The translations under genes were made by a program, and so were the position numbers. This document shows, in pieces, positions 54,258-64,000 of a stretch of 64,000 nucleotides of DNA; position 1 is the first letter of the stretch; every line of letters starts with the position of its first letter. The notes below the pieces were generated by a model. It ran no database searches, was not told the origin of the DNA, and saw only the letters and a program-made list of their open reading frames with translations. Origin of the DNA: Halichondria panicea (Eukaryota > Porifera > Demospongiae > Suberitida > Halichondriidae); the NCBI RefSeq assembly GCF_963675165.1, contig NC_087386.1, positions 152,001-216,000 on the forward strand, read 5' to 3'.

Positions 54258-54754
54258 ACTAATGCTGGTACTGAAACAATGTGACGTGGTTATGGGGGGA
54301 ATATCATCATGATATAGGAACAGGTACCAAATCAAGATCAAACAATGTGGTTATGAGGGGGAATATCATATATATATCATGATATAGTAAACAGGATATA
54401 CCAAATCAAGATCAAATTTTTAACACATGCACCAGTAAATGCGTTGAGCGTTATGCGCTCCTTATATGGAATAATTATGCTTGTGTACACAATGTGGTCT
54501 CTTTTACTAGGACTTTACTTTTTTAGGAGAATTTTCCATATAAGGAAGCATAACTTTCAACAGTTTTATTCACGTGTTGCAAAGATTCTGCGAACTCCAG
54601 TACGTTACCATATATACACGTAATGAATCACCAGCACAATAATGACATGAGGGGCTTCTGTTTGAGCAAATACACACAGCATCACACAGCATCACACAGC
54701 ATCACAATGCTGAATGCATCACACTGCACTAATAAATGTGGAATGAACATAAAA

Positions 54755-54846
54755 CCATTAACTCATTAACTCATTATACCTCATTAACTCATTAACTCAT
54801 TAACTCATTAACTCATTAACTCATTAACTCATTAACTCATTAACTC
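54755..54846. repeat. Octamer tandem repeat (ACTCATTA)n
   Basis: About ten copies of ACTCATTA. No gene nearby on either side for several hundred bases. Confidence 0.9.
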
Positions 54847-54918
54847 CACTCTACCTGTAATTATCTTGCGTACATGTATCAAGTTATAAGTTTGTTTTGA
54901 CCTTGCCATGTCTTGAAC

Positions 54919-55214
54919 TAGTTGGGCGGAGCCCGACTGTCCCTGACGGGAGGTCGGGTTTCAAGCCTATGTCAGGGTTTTTCTTGCAATTATGTAACAC
55001 GCTGATAAGCAGCTATGAATAATCATTTTATTCTATGAATATTATTATTCTGAAGTGGGTGTTAACCAATTTTACCTTGCTTGAGGTTGCGCAACCGGAC
55101 GTGACACAGAAATGCTGCAATCTGATTGGGCTGCTATAGTTGCAGCAAAGACAAATCCTGACATAGGCTTGAAACCCTACCTCCCGTCCGGGACGGTCGG
55201 GCTCCGCCCAACTA
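54919..55214. mobile_element. MULE-like MITE, 296 bp, with long inverted ends and 9-bp target duplication
   Basis: The left end TAGTTGGGCGGAGCCCGACT GTCCCTGACGGGAGGTCGGG TTTCAAGCCTATGTCAGG and the right end, the near-perfect inverse (CCTGACATAGGCTTGAAACC to GGGCTCCGCCCAACTA), form inverted repeats of about 57 bp. The flanks are GTCTTGAAC on both sides (54910-54918 and 55215-55223). A 9-bp duplication with long terminal inverted repeats is typical of Mutator-like elements. There is no ORF, so it is non-autonomous. High arm similarity and an intact duplication suggest a fairly recent insertion. Confidence 0.82.
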
Positions 55215-55227
55215 GTCTTGAACCAGG

Positions 55228-55330
55228 ATAGCCTCGGTCCCAGGCCGATTTTTCTTTAATAGAACGAAGTTGAAAATACTAGGTAGGCGACCTAGCGTTC
55301 AATTGGAGACGGATCGGCCTGGGGTCGAGG
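55228..55330. repeat. Inverted repeat hairpin, 21-bp arms
   Basis: TAGCCTCGGTCCCAGGCCGAT is answered by ATCGGCCTGGGGTCGAGGCTA about 60 bp later. A second hairpin with related ends (AGCCTCGAATCTAGGCC and GGCCTGGTCTCGAGGCT) lies at 55729-55773. They are probably short non-autonomous elements of one family. Confidence 0.65.
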
Positions 55331-55460
55331 CTAGAACCAGGAGTGCACTCCTCTTGAACATACTTTGCAAAACCATTTTGATATGGTTTTGTATGTTTTA
55401 AGCGCATGAGTCCTAAGTACATTTATTTAGCATATTTTTGTAACATGATTATCAATGAAA

Positions 55461-55488
55461 GATATTCCCCCCCCCCCCCCCCCCCCCT
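55461..55488. repeat. Poly-C tract of more than 20 bases
   Basis: An uninterrupted C run adjacent to the MRPS31 exon fragment. Its length may be unreliable in the assembly. Confidence 0.8.
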
Positions 55489-55494
55489 ACACAA

Positions 55495-55645
55495 ACGACT
55501 CAGCTAGCTTGCAGCTGTGAAGCTGTGAAGCTGTGAAGCTGTAAAAGTAGTTCTTGTACCAGGCCACCATCTCCCTCTTCTCCTCAGCAGTACAGTACAG
55601 TGCAGTACAGTGTAGTGAGGGTTGTGGTCCAGTGATGCAGGATGC
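55495..55645 (-). pseudogene. Broken copy of the MRPS31 last exon (fragment 2)
   Basis: On the minus strand it carries AEEKREMVAWYKNYFYSFTA, close to the gene at 56122, but the upstream part of the exon is lost and a short AGTACAGTAC-type repeat interrupts it. The junction to GGATGCACAGCCTCGAAAAT is shared with fragment 1. Confidence 0.78.
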
Positions 55646-55649
55646 ACAG

Positions 55650-56080
55650 CCTCGAAAATAACCCGCTTGCGCTATACGGTAGGCACCTGGGCACCGCCCA
55701 CTTCTCCAGTTTGTCACAATAGCCCGAAGCCTCGAATCTAGGCCGTATTTTAATAGGCCTGGTCTCGAGGCTAGAGTGTGGGTGGTATATAGCTGCAGTG
55801 CTGGCTAAGCCAAACGTCAAATTTTATTGCAACCCAAAAAGTCCAGCTGGCTTTTAATAGCAAAGAGTCATGCAATTAATGCCTTAATTCTGTTTTCCAA
55901 TGTGCAAGCAAAAATTGTGGGGTTGCGTAAAAAAATCAGTCATGTAAGACATTATATAGACTATGACCAACTATACGCAACTAACTAAGCACTCTATTAG
56001 CCATGTAACTAGTTTGTGCTATATATACTAATTATGCTGGTTCTCATGAGTAATCACAATAATGACTGAGTAGACACAAC
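55650..56080. other. Intergenic spacer downstream of MRPS31
   Basis: Holds the second short hairpin (55729-55773) and AT-rich sequence. No gene seen. The 40 bp before 56122 (ACACAGCATCACAACTAAAT GTCC) also occur at 50600-50640, showing that the 3' UTR of MRPS31 was part of the duplicated fragment. Confidence 0.5.
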
Positions 56081-56121
56081 ACACAGCATCACAACTAAAT
56101 GTCCCTACAACACATAACGAC

Positions 56122-57232
56122 TCAAATAGCTTGCAGCTGCTCTGCTGTGAAGCTGTCAAAGTAGTTCTTGTACCAGGCCACCATCTCCCTCTTCTCCTCA
56201 GCAGTGTAGTGAGGGTTCTTGGAGAGTCCAGTCACCACTAACTCCATGAAGTGTCTCACAGGACCTGCAGGAATAGAAGGTTGTGAGGGTTAGTCTCTTT
56301 ACACTCCCCTCACCTTTCTTAGGGAGCTCTGTCAGAAGGTGGTCCAACAGAACATGATCCTCAAACCCTACTCCGACCTCATCACCTCTGTAGCCACGTA
56401 ACCAGTGGTAACACACACTAATGTTGTGAGGTACTTACTGATCGTAGTTTTCATTGTCAATGGGGAATTGCCGTGGGAAGGGAATTCCCCTGTTCTCAAG
56501 CACGTCGTTATAGTGACTCCACGGTCGCAGCATTAGAAGGTCTTTGATCTTCTCTCGTTCCTCTATCTACAGCAGAAACAGATTGATCAATGAAGCATAG
56601 AATATTCATCCTAACCTCAGCGTACGTTGGCTTTCCTGGAGGCTTGATGGGCACTCCTGCCTTTGGTTTGTAGAATAATTCAAGCCTTGGCCCAGCGGTG
56701 GGGTCTAGGAACTGACAGCTGGTCACAGCGGAGGACTCTATGGGCCGGGGGAGGATATAGTGATGGGGAGGGTCAGGTTGCTACACTACCTGTTCTCCTT
56801 CTCTGACTTTCCCCTCCAGTACTGACCACTTTTATTCCAGAGAGGATGTTCCTGCAATCAGCAATAAATTAGTATACCTACAAGGTACGTGTATACGTAC
56901 ATTAGATCAGGAGTCTCCTTGCCCCCAGCCTCCTGTTCTGATGTCCCCTCCATGTGCTGCATACTCATAAGCAGTGAGTCCAGACCACCACCGCCTTCTC
57001 CACCCTCCTCAGGGAGAGCCTTGGCTTTTTTAGCCACCTTCCTACGGTAGTTCTTGCCAGGTCCCTTATCTCCAGCTTTGCGTGGCGTGTTGGGGTCTTT
57101 GCTTACAGGGAAGCTAGCAGACAGGCTCCTGAGTCCATACACCAGCCTCAGAGGAGTAGAGAGCTTGCATGGTGCCCTCAAAAGGCCAGATAAATGGCGA
57201 GAATATAGCATAGGCTTTAGGGTAGCTGCCAT
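56122..57232 (-). CDS. MRPS31: Mitochondrial ribosomal protein S31 (mS31)
   Basis: A small-subunit protein of the animal mitochondrial ribosome. Exons from the start: about 56897-57232, 56790-56851, about 56617-56742, about 56450-56566, about 56314-56390 and 56122-56264. The N-terminus (MAATLKPMLYSRHLSGLLRA) is a mitochondrial presequence. A basic and Gly-rich segment follows. The conserved C-terminal half includes HPLWNKSGQYWRGKSEKEN, LELFYKPKAGVPIKPPGKPT, NRGIPFPRQFPIDNENYD, FEDHVLLDHLLTELPKKGP, HFMELVVTGLSKNP and EEKREMVAWYKNYFDSFTAE. These align with human MRPS31 ([37 protein letters not shown]). The acceptor of exon 3 is uncertain by a few bases. It is divergent from GTF3C5 with 155 bp between starts. 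Two broken copies of the last exon lie downstream. Confidence 0.88.
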
Positions 57233-57387
57233 GCTGGTTCCGTATACTACTCTGTGTTTAATTAAGGAATTATCCGTAAACTCTTTTTGGCCACCTTTGA
57301 ACTCTTGATTCCAAAGAAGCTGAAAGTTCAAAGGTTGTAATAATTGGGTGTGGCCTATCCCTCTATGTACACGCCCACTAAATAGCC

Positions 57388-59659
57388 ATGCAAGAAGAAG
57401 CTAGAGATGACCGAGTGTTTGCATCCATTGTGGAGCAGAGAAAGCTGTTCTGTGTAGAGTTACCTGGTGAGCAGCAGCAGTTTATGCATGCAGTTGCAAA
57501 ATTACCATCTTAAAGTACGTATGATCATCACTTTGCGCGCATGCAGCTATAGTTGAGAATGAAGATCGTGCTATTTCTTGTCTGGGGGGAATCAATGCAA
57601 TCTCCAAGGTGTTGTGTCATTTTCCAAACGCATAATTCAATGTACACATTAATCCCTCCCTCTCCAGGCCCACAGTGAGAGTGGAGCTGCTCTGGAGATG
57701 CGCTTCAGACCGGAGGATCGCTACTGCAAACCAGCACTAGCACGAGAGGATAAGGTCACGAACCTTGTACTCAGAGTGCGTCGTCGGCGGAGACAAGGGG
57801 AGAGTAATGGCAGAGGTGATTATGAGTACTCCACTGAGCTTATGGGAATTGCTAACAAGAGCTTCCATTTCCCAGGTAGCCACTAGTAACACCGTAGCCC
57901 TCCCCTCACCATGTGTGTGTGTGTGTGTCCAGGTATGGCTGACTACCAGGTCCTGTCCCCTGGTCTCAATGGCTCTGTTCCTCACACACACCCAGCTGAC
58001 TTCCAACTAGCAAGTATACTAATTAAACAACATTATGTCAAATCTAGCTATCATTACTCCCTCACAGATCCTCTGGAAGATGGCTTCACTGATCGCCAAC
58101 TTCCTACCTTCTTCCCTCCTGCGTCATTCAGCAAGTTTGACAAACCGTTCAACTACCTGTGAGTGTGTAGTACATGTATGTGCTGCTATGACCCCTCACC
58201 CCACCCCCTGTGCTTATGACCCCTCACCCCACCCCCTGTGCTGCTATGACCCCTCACCCCTCACCCTGTGCTTATGACCCCTCACCCCACCCCCTGTGCT
58301 GCTATGACCCCTCACCCCTCACCCTGTGCTGCTATGACCCCTCACCCCTGTGTTTGCAGGACTCCCAAGACAGCAGTGTTGGTTGGAGTGGAGGAAGGGT
58401 CTGCCACTGAACCAGCACCACTCAAACAAAGACCCAAGAGAGTACACAACATCTATGGATACATGTGCAACTACAAGGGCAGTATCCTCTCTCAATAGTG
58501 ATGTCATATGATGTCATGCTAGCACTAGTGTTGTGTCCTTGACCCCCCACAGTGATTCCCAGGGAACCACACCCACAAGCTTACGGCCTTCCCTTTGCTG
58601 ACCATCCCAAGATACAAGAGCTCAAAGATGTATATAATATGTAACAGAGCGATACCTCCTGACACCTTTGACCCCTTACAGTTGTTGGAGGAGCGGCCAC
58701 TGTGGACTAGGACAGCTCTACAGCACAGGGTGAAGCTAAAGGAAACTTTCCTGAGATGTCTTCTCTCTGTGTTGTGTTACAAGTTTCTGAGTATGCCCTT
58801 CAAGAACTTGTGGGTGAGGTTAGGCTATGATCCCCGCAGTGACCCCTCCAGCAAGCAGTACCAGGCCATTGACTATCGTGTCCCTCAAGACCTCATGGGG
58901 ATGGTGCCAGAGAGCAGCAGGAAAGGAGGATACAGGGGACTAGACAGTGGTATGTCCTTGGATTATTAACTATATGTATGTATCACTCATACACATCCGA
59001 CAGGCTCACAGAGGGTTGGCGGGGAGGACAGTGGGAGAGGCCCAGAGGGCGGGTTGGAGGAGACAGCATTCACTTTCCTACCAAACAAGTTCCCTACCCA
59101 GAGGCAACTCATCTATCAGCTGTGTGATATCAAGGACCCTGAAGTGCAGCAGCTAGTCCACTGTAATGATGAACAAGAGCCACACTTTGAGGTGAGCTCT
59201 CACTCCACCTTACCCTGACATTACTAGACCCTCCAGGAGCCCAATGGATGGTGTGAGACTGATACTTACGATAAGATAAGGAGGCTACTAAATACACGAC
59301 TGAGAGCTATCAGCAACACGCCAGCTAAAGGTGAGCTTACCGTATACATGTAGCGGGTATATTTCGAGGGTATAAACTTTCGCAGAAAGACCGTTTAATT
59401 TTTGCAGCATGCATGTTAATGTTAATTTTAATTCGTGTTAATTTAATTCGTGGGTATAAATTGTTTGCAGTATTACATGCGTAATCAGCGAACACCTTAA
59501 TCCCACCTCGTTATGGTATCCTAGTTGAGAGTTAGGTTCATTTTACATGCACCATTTGCTAATTGATTATCAAATTGTTCACTTTTTATTTCAGAGGCGG
59601 CTCCAGTGGCAGTCAAGTGTGACAGCAAACGCAAGAAAACCAGATCAAAGCAAAAATGA
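57388..59659 (+). CDS. GTF3C5: TFIIIC subunit GTF3C5 (TFIIIC63)
   Basis: A subunit of the RNA polymerase III factor TFIIIC, which binds tRNA-gene promoters. Exons 57388-57466, 57547-57608, 57668-57874, 57933-58013, 58068-58158, 58360 to about 58480, an exon from about 58555-58575 to 58949, 59004-59191, 59228-59330 and 59595-59659. Family blocks are FCVELPAIVE, GAALEMRFRPEDRYCKPALA, FHFPGMADYQVLSP, RQLPTFFPPASFSKFDKPFN, RPLWTRTALQHRV, KNLWVRLGYDPRSDPSSKQY, KFPTQRQLIYQLCDIKDPEV, NGWCETDTYDKIRRLLNTRL. The end is basic, without the acidic tail of vertebrates. Around 58480-58640 the frames on either side of ICNRAIPP do not join by a standard GT-AG splice. A GC donor (58479) with an internal acceptor would join them, so this part of the model is unsettled. 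Confidence 0.88.
58178..58350. repeat. Tandem repeat in a GTF3C5 intron, about six units
   Basis: Units CTGCTATGACCCCTCACCCC ACCCCCTGTG and the variant CTTATGACCCCTCACCCC. They occupy nearly all of the intron 58159-58359. Confidence 0.85.
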
Positions 59660-59812
59660 ACTTGAACAATCTTTTTCACAATAATTATACCAACCACATC
59701 ATAACACGTTAAGTTGATAAAAATCAGTTGCCGAGGATTATCTGCATACGTTACCAAAACAATTTTTTTTTTACATGACAGGCCGCAATAAGGTCAATAG
59801 TTGCGGTAGGCA

Positions 59813-59820
59813 TGACGTCA
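59813..59820. promoter_or_regulatory. CRE/ATF palindrome TGACGTCA upstream of the ABCC10-like gene
   Basis: A perfect TGACGTCA 78 bp before the start codon at 59898 and 154 bp after the end of GTF3C5. It is a consensus site for CREB/ATF bZIP factors in a plausible core-promoter position. Confidence 0.5.
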
Positions 59821-59897
59821 CACAGTATAAGCTTCAAAATGCTATAATTAAACTCGAGGCCAAGCCGCGGTCAAAATAAAATAAAGACATGTAAGAG

Positions 59898-64000
<4,103 letters not shown>

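Larger units (their letters stand above)
51370..55690. repeat. Segmental duplication, copy 2
   Basis: Contains, in the same order and orientation as copy 1, an MRPL47 last-exon copy (51391), Ig receptor B (51778-54257) and an MRPS31 exon fragment (55495-55640). It is longer than copy 1 because of MITE-1 copies, a MULE-like MITE, an octamer repeat and expanded coding repeats. Confidence 0.85.

Overview
The window is nuclear DNA of an intron-rich, gene-dense animal. Splice sites are almost all GT-AG, and most introns are 40-300 bp. About twenty protein genes sit in 64 kb. Metazoan signalling families are present (DOK-type PH+PTB adaptor, RGS, Dbl-type RhoGEF, Ig receptors, a death-effector-domain protein), together with single-copy housekeeping genes. 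The compact layout, the many dinucleotide tracts and the dispersed short palindromic elements fit a sponge (demosponge-like) genome best. That assignment is inference, since no marker gene fixes the species.

Layout. 1-9.4 kb: cytosolic valyl-tRNA synthetase (5' end outside the window) and ABCF1, both on +. 9.8-10.5 kb: a tandem array. 10.5-12.1 kb: an unrecognised minus-strand ORF head-to-head with a C6orf136/DUF2358-like gene. 12.1-18.1 kb: two minus genes, an IQ-motif protein and a death-effector-domain protein. 18.3-21.2 kb: CDC73 (PAF1 complex). 21.4-26.8 kb: a DOK-like adaptor (-). 27.3-35.2 kb: a C2-PDZ-DH-PH protein followed in the same direction by an RGS protein. 35.5-42.2 kb: GAPVD1 (-). 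42.5 kb: URM1. 43.1 kb: a small unknown gene. 43.5-45.5 kb: an Ig receptor (-). 45.6-47.0 kb: WASHC3 (-). 47.2-48.5 kb: MRPL47. 48.2-55.7 kb: a segmental duplication carrying two paralogous Ig receptors plus broken copies of the MRPL47 and MRPS31 end exons. 56.1-57.2 kb: MRPS31 (-). 57.4-59.7 kb: GTF3C5. 59.9 kb to the end: ABCC10-like transporter, cut by the window edge.

The genes form no single pathway. Recurring themes are translation and RNA-polymerase support (VARS, ABCF1, URM1, two mitoribosomal proteins, GTF3C5, CDC73), endosomal trafficking (GAPVD1, WASHC3) and receptor/adaptor signalling (DOK-like, DH-PH, RGS, Ig receptors). Six neighbouring pairs are divergent with short shared promoters.

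The most unusual feature is repeated tandem amplification of DNA that spans exon-intron junctions. About 24 copies of a 5' splice site fill one intron of the C2-PDZ-DH-PH gene. Smaller versions occur in ABCF1, the DOK-like gene, ABCC10 and GAPVD1. Other points worth attention are a repeat-derived NRF1-like palindrome in the CDC73 promoter and the C2-PDZ-DH-PH/RGS locus.
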